Position numbers and translations under genes: made by a program
The notes under the pieces: model-generated
The model's database searches: none
What the model saw: the letters and a program-made list of their open reading frames with translations, nothing else
What the model was told of the DNA's origin: nothing
From: Alphaproteobacteria bacterium
GTDB lineage: Bacteria; Pseudomonadota; Alphaproteobacteria; SHVP01
Length of the DNA stretch: 14,220 nucleotides
Assembly (NCBI GenBank): GCA_009694165.1
Contig: SHVP01000061.1
Coordinates: 1 to 14,220, forward strand
Direction: 5' to 3'
In this document: positions 1 to 8,414 of the stretch, piece by piece
Layout: every line of letters begins with the position of its first letter
Numbering within the stretch: the stretch's first letter is position 1

Positions 1-1448
1 GTCGCGTCGAGCTGGAACTGTTCGGACAGAAAGATGTCGGGTGCCATGTCGTGATAGAACTGCGCAATCTTGCGCAACAAAGCCGCCCGCTTTTCCGGGT
101 CGAACTCGGTATTGGCGGCGGCGATGTCGGGCTCGATCTCCGGGAAGCAGGTCCACTTGCGGGCGTTGGAACACGAGTGGAAAGCGTTGATCGGCCGCAT
201 CATGTCCATCGCCGGGTTCGATCCATAGTTTGAGATGTGGAGCTCGCCCTCGTAGGGTTTCAGCCCAGTCCCTCGCGCGCTGAGGTCGGCCAACTGAATT
301 TGCCGCAGTTCCATGTCGATGCCGACCTTGGACAGATCCTGCACGATCTTCTGCAGCACGTTGGCGGTGTCCGAGCTAGTCAGGACCACCTCTGCGATCG
401 CCTTGAGGCCGTTGGGATAGCCAGCCTCACGCAGCAGTCGTTTCGCCTGCTCCGGGTTATGCGCATAGGGCTTGATGTCGGGCTGGTAGCCTTTGACGCT
501 GCTGGCGGCCGGCTGCGCTACGTATTTGCCGTAGCCGCTGAGCAAGGTCTCGGTGTAGCTCTTGTCGATCGCCAGATTGAAGGCCAGACGCACACGCCGG
601 TCGGTCGTGTACTTGCCCTGGGCCTGATTGAAGACAAGCACGATGATCGACGGCGAGCCGCTGGCATGGACCTTGCCGCCGCTGCGGGTCACCAAATCGA
701 CCGCGTCCGGCGCGATGCTGAAGGCAAGGTCGACCGAACCGCCGGTGACGGCCTGCACCCGGGTTGGCGGTTCGGGCAGGAAGTACATCACCATGTTGGC
801 GACCTTGCCCTTGCGCACACCGCCGTCGAAGCGGGCCATTTCGAGCTTGGTGTTGTCCCACGCAGTGACGCGGAACGGACCGGTTCCCGACGGATTGTTG
901 CCGAATTTTTCGCGGCCCAAGTCGGCCCATGCCTTGGGATCCATGATACGCAACGCCGCCGCTTCGCTCGGCACAATCGGGGCCGGAGCCGCGGTTTTTA
1001 GTTCGATGGTCAGGTCGTCGATCTTCCGCGCCTCGGTGGTGTGGCGCAGGGTGTTGTAGAGCGCCGCACCGAACTTCTTGGTGTCGTCGGAATGCAGCGT
1101 GCGCACGGCCGCGACCATCGCGTCGGCATCGAAGGGCGTGCGGCTATGGAACTTGACGTTGGGACGCAGCTTGAAGAGCCAAGTCGTCGGGTCCTTGTTT
1201 TTCCACGAGACGGCAAGGACGCCCTTCGGCGTTCCGTCGGGTTCGATCGTCGTCAGCCCGTCGTACATGCTCTCCCAGGCGATGACGTGCTGGTAGCTGA
1301 GGCCGGGGCCGGTTGGGTCGCCGCGATTGGGCGGTGCCTCGAGGTTGGCGATCCGCAATGTCTGCGCCGCCGCGACGGCCGACAACGATGTCAACCCAAA
1401 CGCCAACAGGCATGCAACGACGCGCTGAGAACGCCCACGAACGGTCAT
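1..1448 (-). CDS. Periplasmic solute-binding protein of a peptide/nickel-type ABC transporter, copy A (3' end outside window)
   Basis: This is an extracytoplasmic solute-binding protein (SBP_bac_5 family) that captures a small ligand, typically a peptide, for an ABC importer. The frame is open from the ATG at 1448 to the window edge, about 482 codons, and lacks roughly 25 C-terminal residues judged by the neighbouring paralogue. The start has a GGGGAGG ribosome binding site 7 nt upstream. The first ~28 residues form a signal peptide: basic start, hydrophobic stretch, then AAAQTLRI. Family features include RPNVKFH, NPSGTGPFRV, FNLAIDKSY and REAGYPNG. A Cys pair (HSC...KWTC) near the C-terminal end is shared with the paralogue at 1602-3125 and could form a disulfide. 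It has its own leader, downstream of the paralogue's terminator. No permease or ATPase gene is visible; they may lie left of the window. The ligand cannot be predicted. Confidence 0.93.
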   Translation of the reverse strand, partial: MTVRGRSQRVVACLLAFGLTSLSAVAAAQTLRIANLEAPPNRGDPTGPGLSYQHVIAWESMYDGLTTIEPDGTPKGVLAVSWKNKDPTTWLFKLRPNVKFHSRTPFDADAMVAAVRTLHSDDTKKFGAALYNTLRHTTEARKIDDLTIELKTAAPAPIVPSEAAALRIMDPKAWADLGREKFGNNPSGTGPFRVTAWDNTKLEMARFDGGVRKGKVANMVMYFLPEPPTRVQAVTGGSVDLAFSIAPDAVDLVTRSGGKVHASGSPSIIVLVFNQAQGKYTTDRRVRLAFNLAIDKSYTETLLSGYGKYVAQPAASSVKGYQPDIKPYAHNPEQAKRLLREAGYPNGLKAIAEVVLTSSDTANVLQKIVQDLSKVGIDMELRQIQLADLSARGTGLKPYEGELHISNYGSNPAMDMMRPINAFHSCSNARKWTCFPEIEPDIAAANTEFDPEKRAALLRKIAQFYHDMAPDIFLSEQFQLDA

Positions 1449-1478
1449 GATCTTGCCTCCCCGAAGCAGCCGATCTTT

Positions 1479-1490
1479 CGCAGTCTAGCG
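1479..1490 (-). promoter_or_regulatory. Leader motif CGCTAGACTGCG shared by both binding-protein genes, copy A
   Basis: On the minus strand the 12-mer CGCTAGACTGCG lies 30 nt before the start codon at 1448. The same 12-mer lies 28 nt before the start of the paralogue. Between motif and start, both leaders carry GGGGAGG exactly 7 nt from the ATG. The TAGACT core could be a -10 element, but I see no convincing -35 here. It could also be an operator or simply a remnant of the duplication. Confidence 0.4.
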
Positions 1491-1540
1491 ACGATGGGGA
1501 CGCCCCGATAGATCGGGCAAGGGTGCCGGCTCGGCGGGGG

Positions 1541-1586
1541 AAAAAAGTGAAGCCGCGGCGCCTTTTTGACGCCGCGGCTTCGTTTT
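1541..1586 (-). terminator. Strong Rho-independent terminator after binding protein copy B
   Basis: A perfect 12-bp GC-rich inverted repeat (GAAGCCGCGGCG at 1549-1560 pairs with 1570-1581) encloses a 9-nt loop. On the minus strand it starts 20 bases after the TAG stop of the gene at 1602 and is followed, after AC, by six Ts (1546-1541). On the plus strand it is followed by G and four Ts, so it could work both ways. It separates the two tandem binding-protein genes into different transcription units. Confidence 0.88.
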
Positions 1587-1601
1587 AGGGAACAGCGCCT
1601 G

Positions 1602-3125
1602 CTAGGGCAGGAGTTCGATGTCAGCCCAGTTGATCCGCCAATTCTCGTTCTTATAGTTTCTCACCTTGGGCGAGGTCGCGTCCAACTCGTACTGCTCGTA
1701 CAGGAAAATCTGCGGCGCAGCATCGTTGTACAACTCGGCGATCCGCCGGAGATGGACGGCGCGCTTGGCCGGATCGAATTCGCTGTTGGCGGCCTCGATC
1801 GCCGCCTCAGCCTCGGGAATGCAGGTCCACTTTTGCGGCGACTTGCAGGAGTGGAACGCATTGACCGAGCGCATCACGTCGTTCGAGGGGTTCGATCCGT
1901 AGTTCATCACGTGTAGCTCGCCCTCGAACGGCTTGGCGCCGTTCACTCGCGCGACCAAGTCGGCCAGGCTGATGATTTTCAGTTCGAGCGTGACGCCGAC
2001 CTTAGACAGGTCCTGCGCCACTTTCTGGTAGACGTTGGTAAGATCGGCATTGTTGGTGACGATTTCCGCCGCCGCCTTGAGGCCGTTGGGGTAGCCGGCT
2101 TCGGCGAGCAGCTTCTTCGCCTTCTCGGGGTCGTAGGGGTAGGGCTGAATATCGGGCTGGAAGCCGTTCACCGAGCTTGCCGCCGGCTGGCTGCCGGGCT
2201 TGCCGTGGCCGCCGAGCAGCGTCTGTGTGTAGGTCTTGTCGATTGCGTAATTGAAGGCCTGACGCACCCGTTTGTCGGCGGCAAATCCGCCCTTCGACTG
2301 GTTGAACACTAGGATCGCGACCGACGGCGCCGGGCCGGTATTCACTTTGCCCCCCGCCGTCACGACGTTCCTCTCGGAATCGGTGGGGATGCCGAAGGCG
2401 AGATCAACCGCCCCGGAGGTGAACGCCTGCACGCGTGTGGCCGCCTCGGGCATGAAATACATCAGGATGCCGCCGACTTTTGCTTGGCGCGTGCCGCCCT
2501 CGAAGCGGGTCATTTCAGCCTTGGTGTTGTCCCACGACGTGACCCGGAACGGTCCGCTGCCCGAAGGATTGCCGCCGAACTTCTCTCGCCCGAGATCGGC
2601 CCAAGCCTTGGGATCGACGATGCGAAACGCCGCGATCTCGTTGGGTAGGATGGGGGCCGGTCGATCGGTCCGGATCTCGACCGTCATGTCGTTGATCTTC
2701 TTCGCTTCGACAATGTGACGGACGCTGCCATAGACCGACGATCCATATTGCTTCTGCTCGTCCGATTGCAGGTAGCGCACAGCCGCGACGATGGCGTCGG
2801 CGTTGAAGGCCGTCCCGGCGTGAAACTTCACGTTCGGGCGCAGTTGGAAATTCCACGTCAGCGGATCCTTGTTCGCCCAGGTCGAGGCGAGCCGGGGCGC
2901 CGGCTTGCCGTCGCCCTCGACCGTCGTCAACGCGTCGAACAGCGCCTCGAACGAATAGGTGTGCTGGTAGCTGAGACTGGTGGTGGGATCGCCGCGGTTG
3001 GGCGGATCGTTCAGGTTGGTGACGCGTAGAGTCTGGCCGCTGCTCGGACCCGACGCCAAGAACGCGGTCAAGCCCGCCGCCAGAATGCCGAGTGACGTCG
3101 TGCGAACGATCGATCGAAATGCCAT
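1602..3125 (-). CDS. Periplasmic solute-binding protein of a peptide/nickel-type ABC transporter, copy B
   Basis: Complete SBP_bac_5-family protein of 507 residues, the usual length for DppA/OppA-like proteins, secreted to the periplasm to deliver ligand to an ABC importer. I chose the ATG at 3125 over an in-frame TTG at 3131. The GGGGAGG ribosome binding site (3133-3139) is 7 nt from the ATG but only 1 nt from the TTG. The signal peptide covers about residues 1-30 (basic IVR, hydrophobic core, then SGQTLRV). Family motifs are RPNVKFHAG, NPSGSGPFRV, FNYAIDKTY and AEAGYPNG. A late HSC...KWTC Cys pair is shared with copy A, and the two align along their whole length, so this is a tandem duplication. 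A terminator follows directly. No permease or ATPase lies next to it, so it is an orphan binding protein within this window. Ligand unknown. Confidence 0.95.
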   Translation of the reverse strand: MAFRSIVRTTSLGILAAGLTAFLASGPSSGQTLRVTNLNDPPNRGDPTTSLSYQHTYSFEALFDALTTVEGDGKPAPRLASTWANKDPLTWNFQLRPNVKFHAGTAFNADAIVAAVRYLQSDEQKQYGSSVYGSVRHIVEAKKINDMTVEIRTDRPAPILPNEIAAFRIVDPKAWADLGREKFGGNPSGSGPFRVTSWDNTKAEMTRFEGGTRQAKVGGILMYFMPEAATRVQAFTSGAVDLAFGIPTDSERNVVTAGGKVNTGPAPSVAILVFNQSKGGFAADKRVRQAFNYAIDKTYTQTLLGGHGKPGSQPAASSVNGFQPDIQPYPYDPEKAKKLLAEAGYPNGLKAAAEIVTNNADLTNVYQKVAQDLSKVGVTLELKIISLADLVARVNGAKPFEGELHVMNYGSNPSNDVMRSVNAFHSCKSPQKWTCIPEAEAAIEAANSEFDPAKRAVHLRRIAELYNDAAPQIFLYEQYELDATSPKVRNYKNENWRINWADIELLP

Positions 3126-3153
3126 GGCCAAGCCTCCCCTACTGGTTCCCGGC

Positions 3154-3187
3154 CGCAGTCTAGCGTACGACAGGGGGGTGTCGAGCC
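3154..3187 (-). promoter_or_regulatory. Candidate promoter / shared leader motif of binding protein copy B
   Basis: On the minus strand the leader reads TCGACA, a 16-nt spacer, then TAGACT within the 12-mer CGCTAGACTGCG (3154-3165). TCGACA differs by one base from the -35 consensus TTGACA and the spacing is acceptable; the -10 is a poor match. The 12-mer is identical to the one before copy A and sits at nearly the same distance from the ATG (28 versus 30 nt). Promoter function is inferred from position and conservation. Confidence 0.42.
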
Positions 3188-3436
3188 GCGATCGCTAATC
3201 CCCAGGTCGCCGCCCGATCACGGCTTCTCGATTGCGCTCCGCGCGACCGGTTCGTCGTTGCGCAGCAACCATTGCGAGCGGACGCCGGAGCGGGTGTGAT
3301 TGGGTTGGAGCACCCGATGTTGCTCGATATGGTGGGGTTTGTGACCAAGGGTGCTCGCGGTTGGACGATGGCTGCGAGCGGAGTCCGGTTCTTGCCGGCG
3401 ATCGGGACGGGGACCGCTGCGACCGTGACAACAGCG
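3188..3436. other. Intergenic region between divergent genes, nothing recognised
   Basis: About 250 bases lie between the binding-protein leader and the first codon of the monooxygenase pseudogene. The frame of the pseudogene stays open upstream to an ATG at 3272, but that extension does not resemble the N-terminus of the intact paralogue, so I treat it as non-coding. I see no clear promoter, repeat or hairpin. Confidence 0.5.
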
Positions 3437-4638
3437 ATGGCCGCTCCCGACCCCGCCGACCGCCAGGGCGAGGCCCTGTTAATCGAACGAGCGCGCGCCC
3501 TCGCCCCACTGCTGCGCGAGCGTGCACCCGCGACCGAAGCTGTCCGGCGCATGTCGGACCGGACGATGCGCGATCTCTTCGACGCGGGTCTCTTGCGATT
3601 CTTTCAGCCCAAGCGGTACGGCGGCTTCGAACTCGAGTGGGGGATTCAGTATGAGTTGGGCCGCATCATCGGCCGGGCTTGTCCTTCGACCGCCTGGACG
3701 GTCGGGGTGGTCGGCGCCCACGCCGCCTTCGTCGGCCGTTTCGGCCAGCCGGCACAGGACGACGTTTGTTGAGGTCAGGCGGACACGCTGATTGCGGCGG
3801 CCTCCGCGCCGCGCAGCGGCGCGACCGCGACGGTAGTCGACGGCGGTTATGTTCTCGACGGCGCCTGGGCATTCGCCAGCGGCATCGATCATGCGAGCTA
3901 GGCCATGGTGCCCGGCCGCATCGGCGAGAGCGGTAGTTCGCGCCGGGAACACGTGTTCTGTTTGGTGCCGCGTCGCGACTTCAGCGTCGACGACACGTGG
4001 TTCGTGGCCGGGATGCGCGGCACCGGGACCAAGGATGTGCGGTTGCAGCGGGCGTTCGTGCCGGCCCACCGGGCCCTGACCGGGGCAACCTATGCCGGAG
4101 CCAACCCGCCGGGCGCTACGGTGAACACCAGTTCGGTGTACCGCGCCGAACTGTTGCCGCTGCGCGGCAGCAACATCATGGGTCCGCTGTTCGGCGCGGC
4201 GGAGGGCGCCTATGTCGACTATGTCGATCAGACGAAGGTTCGCGTTGGCGCGTTGTTCGGCGATCGGCCGGCCGAGAATCTCGCCGTTCAGTTGCGGCTA
4301 TCCGAATCGGCAGCCGAATTGCACGCCCCCTGTCTGGTCATTGAGGACGATTCTCGCACCATGCGTGAGCGAATGCGGAACGACACTGCGATCGTCGCGG
4401 AAGAACGTGCGGTGCGGCTGCGTGACCGCAGCTTCGCTGCAAAACTCTGTCTCGCGGCCGTCGAGCGCGTAGTCCAGCAGATGGGCCAACGGGAATTTTC
4501 CAGACCAATTCGGTCCAGCGCCATTTTCGCGACCTCAGCGCGATGGCGACGCAGATCGGCGTCAACGCGGATGTCAACATGCCGGCGTTCGCCCGCTTGG
4601 CGCTCGGTCTGCCGAGCGAGAATGCGGCGGAGCCATGA
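3437..4638 (+). pseudogene. Decayed acyl-CoA-dehydrogenase-fold flavin monooxygenase-like gene, copy 1
   Basis: The sequence aligns end to end with the intact gene at 4670-5890 (shared TMRDL, QP.RYGG, SAAE, AKLC.AAV) and belongs to the acyl-CoA dehydrogenase fold with a PF08028-type C-terminus. Three lesions break it. TGA at 3770-3772 (codon 112) stands where the intact copy has Gly after Trp. TAG at 3899-3901 (codon 155) stands where the intact copy has Trp in the HATW segment. A one-base deletion occurs near the T run at 4496-4499, after which the homologous C-terminus (VQRHFRDLSAMATQIG) continues in another frame to TGA 4636-4638. Repaired, it would encode about 400 residues, the family's usual length. 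The presumed ATG at 3437 has no good ribosome binding site. The longest surviving piece (3905 onward) runs through the frameshift into the next gene, which would give a false fusion in automatic annotation. Confidence 0.88.
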
Positions 4639-4669
4639 ACTTTCCCCCGCGATTCGCTGGGCAACCCGC

Positions 4670-5890
4670 ATGACTCGCGTCGCCCGGTCTCCGGTCCTGA
4701 GCCGCGCCGAGCTCGTCGGCCGTGCCAGCGAACTCGTTCCCGTCCTCCGCGCCCGCGCCAAGGCAACGGAGGAACTTCGCCGCCTGCCCGACGAAACCAT
4801 GCGCGATTTGTACGCCGCCGGCTTCCTGCGCATTTGCCAACCGGCTCGCTACGGCGGCTACGAGACCGATTGGGGCGTTCACCTGGACGTGGCGCGCGAA
4901 TTCGCCAAGGGCTGTGCATCGGCGGCGCGGATCGTCTCGGTTGTCGGCATGCATGCCGTCATCGTCGGACGCATGGCCAAACGTTGCCAGGATCTGGTGT
5001 GGGGCGAGCAGGTCGATCAGTTGATCGAGACCGGCTCGGCCAAAACCACCGGGCGGATCGTCCGTACGCCCAACGGCTACCGGGTTAGTGGAACCTGGCG
5101 TTTTGCCAGCGGCCTCGACCACGCCACCTGGGTGATCGTCACCGCTCCCATCGAGGCCGAGGACGGCTCGCTGCTGCCGAACGCTCGCGTCTTGCTCGCC
5201 AAGAACGAGGCCGAGGTCGTCGATACCTGGTTCGTCTCGGGGATGTGCGGCACCGGCAGCAAGGATGTGAATGTCCCCGACATCGTCCTTCCCGAGTGGC
5301 GGGTCGAAGATGTGCCGCGCAACTTTGGCACCTCGCCACCCGGCGCCGCCGTGAATCCCGACGCCTATATCTACACCGTCGAATTTTTCCCCTATTTCGG
5401 CGTCAGCATTTTTGCGCCAATAGTCGGCGCAGCGGAGGGCGCCTTGGCCGACTATGTGGCGATCACGCGCGAGCGCAAAGGGGCCATCTTCGGTACCGAT
5501 GTGCGTATGCTGACCCCGGTGCAACACCGGCTGGCCGAATCGGCCGCCGAGATCAAGGTAGCGGGCATGCTGCTCGACTGGTCGCTAGCCTTGTTGCACC
5601 GCCGTGGCGTGGCCCGCGAACCCTTGCCTCAGTCGGAGCTTGCCGAGATCGGGCGAGACCGCGCCTATATCGCCAAGCTCTGTGTTGCCGCCGTCACGCG
5701 ACTCGTTCGCCAGATGGGAGCGCTTGGGCTATCGGACGACAATCCAGTGCAGCGGCATTACCGCAACGTCACCGCGATGGCGACCCAGGTCGGCGCCAAT
5801 TGGGACGTGCATGCCGGGCAGTACAGTCGTCTGTTGCTCGGACTTCCCTTGAGCTACCGGCCGGGGTCGGCGGTGCCGCAACGCCACTGA
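4670..5890 (+). CDS. Acyl-CoA-dehydrogenase-fold flavin-dependent monooxygenase-like protein
   Basis: The product has 406 residues and resembles the oxygenase components of two-component flavin monooxygenases that adopt the acyl-CoA dehydrogenase fold (HsaA, HpaB-C2 and DszC-like group). Such enzymes use reduced flavin from a separate reductase and O2 to hydroxylate or sulfoxidise organic substrates in the cytoplasm. Visible features are an N-terminal helical part with TMRDLYAAGFLR and QPARYGGYE (residues 43-65), a middle segment GTWRFASGLDHATW (141-154) and SGMCGTGSKDV (190-200), both typical of the beta domain, and a C-terminal helical region ending near QRHYRNVTAMATQVG. The catalytic base of true acyl-CoA dehydrogenases is not evident. 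I begin at the ATG at 4670 because the open frame further upstream belongs to the frameshifted tail of the pseudogene. No clear ribosome binding site precedes it. It is convergent with the molybdoenzyme gene, with 22 bases between. Substrate unknown. Confidence 0.87.
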   Translation: MTRVARSPVLSRAELVGRASELVPVLRARAKATEELRRLPDETMRDLYAAGFLRICQPARYGGYETDWGVHLDVAREFAKGCASAARIVSVVGMHAVIVGRMAKRCQDLVWGEQVDQLIETGSAKTTGRIVRTPNGYRVSGTWRFASGLDHATWVIVTAPIEAEDGSLLPNARVLLAKNEAEVVDTWFVSGMCGTGSKDVNVPDIVLPEWRVEDVPRNFGTSPPGAAVNPDAYIYTVEFFPYFGVSIFAPIVGAAEGALADYVAITRERKGAIFGTDVRMLTPVQHRLAESAAEIKVAGMLLDWSLALLHRRGVAREPLPQSELAEIGRDRAYIAKLCVAAVTRLVRQMGALGLSDDNPVQRHYRNVTAMATQVGANWDVHAGQYSRLLLGLPLSYRPGSAVPQRH

Positions 5891-5912
5891 GCGTGCGTCG
5901 CCGCCCAATCGT

Positions 5913-8249
5913 TCAGGTCTTCGCTCGTGTCCTCCGCCGCTCGATCGGCGGCGGGTCGAACGCCCGCACCGGCGGCAGCTTGCCCTGCCAACGCTCGACC
6001 TCGACGAGCGTGCTCATCGCGCTCGGGCCCTGGGCCAGTTTGGAGGTGCCCTTGTCGCGGGTGAGGACGTTCGGGTTGCCATGCACGCACAGGCTGCCGA
6101 TCCGGCCGGGTTCGAGCGGGTCGTACCAGGCACCGGTCGCCAGGCGGACCACCCCCGGTCGCACCGAGTCGGTCACCACCACCCCGGCTAAGCAGGCGCC
6201 GCGGTCGTTGAATACCCGCACCACGTCGCCCGCTTTGACGCCACGGGATGCGGCGTCGTCCGGGTGCAGCCACACCGGCTCGCGCCCCTGCACCTTGCTC
6301 TCGAGGCTCACGCGGCCATGGTCGAACTGACTGTGTAGGCGGCCGTCGGGTTGGTTGGAGATCATGTGCAGCGGAAAACGTTTGGCGGCAGATGCTCCCA
6401 GCCACTCGAACGGCTCCAGCCACTTGGCATGGCCGGGACAATCGTCGTAGGCGAAGCCCGCCACGGTTTCCGAAAAGAGTTCGATCTTGCCTGACGGAGT
6501 GCCGAGCGAATGGCTCACCGGGTCGCTTCGCAGGCCCTCATACATGATCTGTCGTCGCTCGCCCTTGGGAATGGCGAAATGGCCGGCCTGCCAGAACTCA
6601 TCGAACACCGGCGTGTCCACGCCCTCGGACGCCGCCCGCTGACGGAAAACGGTGTAGAGATGCCGCAGCCATTGTTCTTCGTTGCGACCCTCGGTGAAGC
6701 TGTCGCCGAATCCGAGCCGCTCGGCCAGCGGCGCCAGGATGTCGTAATCGCTGCGCGCCAAGCCGATCGGCTCGATCGCCTTGTGCATGGCGAAGAACAC
6801 GCTTTCCTGGCCGCGACAGCCGATGTCGTTGCGTTCGAACGGCGTCGTCACCGGGAGCACGATGTCAGCATGGCGGGCATGGGCGTTCCAAAACGGCTCA
6901 TGCACGACGATCGTCTCGGGCTTCTGCCACGCCCGCAGCATGCGGTTCAGGTCCTGGTGGTGGTGGAACGGGTTGCCGCCGGCCCAGTAGATAAGACGGA
7001 TGTCGGGATAGATGAGCTTCCGTCCGTCGTAGTCGACGGTCGTGCCCGGTGCCAATAGGGCATCGGCAATGCGAGCGACCGGAATGAACGTTTTCAACGG
7101 ATTCTCGCCCTGGGGCAGCACCGGCCCGCGGATCGTCCGGCTGGGGTCGCCGATCTGGTTCATGGCGCCGTAGCCGAGTCCGAACCCGCCGCCCGGCAGG
7201 CCGATCTGACCTAGTACCGCGGCGAGCGCGATGCAGGCCCAGAACGCTTGCTCGCCATGATCGGCGCGCTGCAGCGACCAACTCACATTGATCATGGTGC
7301 GTTGGCCGGCCATGCGGCGGGCGAGGGTACGAATCTTGTCGGGGGCGATGTCGGCGATGGCGCCCGCCCATTCCGGCGTCTTGGCGACGCCGTCTTCCCG
7401 GCCCATCAGATAGTCGCGGAACCGTTCAAAGCCCGTGCAGCAGCGCTGCAGGAAGTCGGCGTCGTGCAGCCCTTCGGCGACCAGCACCTGGGCCAGGGCG
7501 AGCATGACCGCAACGTCGGTGTTGGGCCGAATTGGCCACCATTCGGCGTCGAGTTCGGCATTGGCATCGTTGCGAATGGGGCTGATGTTGACGAAGCGTG
7601 TGCCCTGTTCGCAGCAGCGCCGCAACCAGACACGGTTGGTGTGCGCGGGCGCGCCGCCGCCGACGACTTGGCCGTTTTTTTCCGGAATGCCGCCGAACAT
7701 CACCATAAGTTTGGTGTGCTCGGCGATCACCGGCCAACTCGTCATCTGCGCCCGATTGGCGTAGATCGATTCACCCAGCACGCGCGATACGGCGACGTCG
7801 CCGGCCGCCAGGCTGTAGGAGTTGACCTGAGAGACGTAGCCGCCGAAGAAATTCAGAAACCGATGGATTTGACTTTGAGCGTGGTGAAAGCGCCCGGCGC
7901 TGGCCCAGCCATAGCTGCCGCCAAAGATCGCATCGTTGCCGAATTTGGACCGCACCCGGCGCAATTCGCCGGCGACCAGGTCGAGCGCCTCGTTCCACGA
8001 CACTGCAACGAACGGTTCGCCACCGCGGCCCAGAACGTTGCCGCGCGGCCCGTTGTCGAGCCATCCTTTGCGAATCATCGGCTCGCGAATCCGCGCCGGC
8101 GTGTCGAGGGCGCCGGGAATGGATTGCCCGATGGGCGAGGGATCGGGATCGTCGGCGAATGGGTGGAGGGCGACAACTTTTCCGTCCTTCACCTCGATGT
8201 CGTAGGCGCCCCAATGGGTACTAGTTCGTACCAGTGCGCTGTTCGTCAT
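5913..8249 (-). CDS. Molybdopterin S/N-oxide reductase, biotin sulfoxide reductase type
   Basis: This protein of 778 residues belongs to the DMSO/TMAO/biotin sulfoxide reductase family, which reduces S- or N-oxides at a bis-MGD molybdenum centre. The ATG at 8249 is preferred because AGGGAGA (8255-8261) lies 5 nt upstream; the frame stays open further upstream without a signal. The N-terminus has no iron-sulfur Cys motif and no twin-arginine signal, so a cytoplasmic, BisC-like enzyme is expected, and the length fits BisC. Motifs are GGSYGWASAGRFH (110-122) and a Ser at 146 in NSYSLAAG at the position of the Mo-ligand Ser. Near the C-terminus are NQPDGRLHSQ (632-641) and VHGNPNVLTRDKGTSK (722-737) of the cofactor-binding domain. 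The Ser segment departs from the common GDYSTGA form, so substrate range may differ. It may reduce methionine, biotin or other sulfoxides. Confidence 0.92.
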   Translation of the reverse strand: MTNSALVRTSTHWGAYDIEVKDGKVVALHPFADDPDPSPIGQSIPGALDTPARIREPMIRKGWLDNGPRGNVLGRGGEPFVAVSWNEALDLVAGELRRVRSKFGNDAIFGGSYGWASAGRFHHAQSQIHRFLNFFGGYVSQVNSYSLAAGDVAVSRVLGESIYANRAQMTSWPVIAEHTKLMVMFGGIPEKNGQVVGGGAPAHTNRVWLRRCCEQGTRFVNISPIRNDANAELDAEWWPIRPNTDVAVMLALAQVLVAEGLHDADFLQRCCTGFERFRDYLMGREDGVAKTPEWAGAIADIAPDKIRTLARRMAGQRTMINVSWSLQRADHGEQAFWACIALAAVLGQIGLPGGGFGLGYGAMNQIGDPSRTIRGPVLPQGENPLKTFIPVARIADALLAPGTTVDYDGRKLIYPDIRLIYWAGGNPFHHHQDLNRMLRAWQKPETIVVHEPFWNAHARHADIVLPVTTPFERNDIGCRGQESVFFAMHKAIEPIGLARSDYDILAPLAERLGFGDSFTEGRNEEQWLRHLYTVFRQRAASEGVDTPVFDEFWQAGHFAIPKGERRQIMYEGLRSDPVSHSLGTPSGKIELFSETVAGFAYDDCPGHAKWLEPFEWLGASAAKRFPLHMISNQPDGRLHSQFDHGRVSLESKVQGREPVWLHPDDAASRGVKAGDVVRVFNDRGACLAGVVVTDSVRPGVVRLATGAWYDPLEPGRIGSLCVHGNPNVLTRDKGTSKLAQGPSAMSTLVEVERWQGKLPPVRAFDPPPIERRRTRAKT

Positions 8250-8342
8250 CGCGATCTCCCTGGCGTCGGCTGTCGTCCGGTGTGTCGGTACCCTGCCGCC
8301 CCGCATTTGACCTCAGGCAGCGGCAAACTGCCAGGACGAAGC

Positions 8343-8364
8343 TGCCCGGGATTTGTTCCGGGCA
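8343..8364 (-). terminator. Possible weak terminator hairpin after the broken symporter gene
   Basis: A compact hairpin (TGCCCGGGA pairing with TTCCGGGCA, 9 bp including one G-T pair, 4-base loop) lies 50 bases past the symporter stop on the minus strand. There is no T run directly after it, so termination is uncertain. It lies between two genes of the same direction, 165 bases apart. Confidence 0.35.
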
Positions 8365-8414
8365 TTAGGCCACAACGGATACCGGCCTCATCTGCCCGCG
8401 GAGAACTCCGCGCC

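Noticed and set aside
237..1001. A plus-strand open frame of 254 codons opposite binding protein copy A.
   Set aside because: The minus strand encodes an uninterrupted family protein with signal peptide and ribosome binding site; the plus frame has none.
4574..5527. A minus-strand open frame of 317 codons opposite the monooxygenase gene.
   Set aside because: Its translation is low-complexity, Gly/Asp/His-rich shadow sequence with no motif, while the plus strand encodes a conserved protein.
3905..5890. A single 661-residue fusion protein of two monooxygenase-like units.
   Set aside because: It results from a frameshift at the end of the pseudogene that happens to enter the frame of the next gene. 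The true C-terminus of the first copy continues in another frame and stops at 4636-4638.
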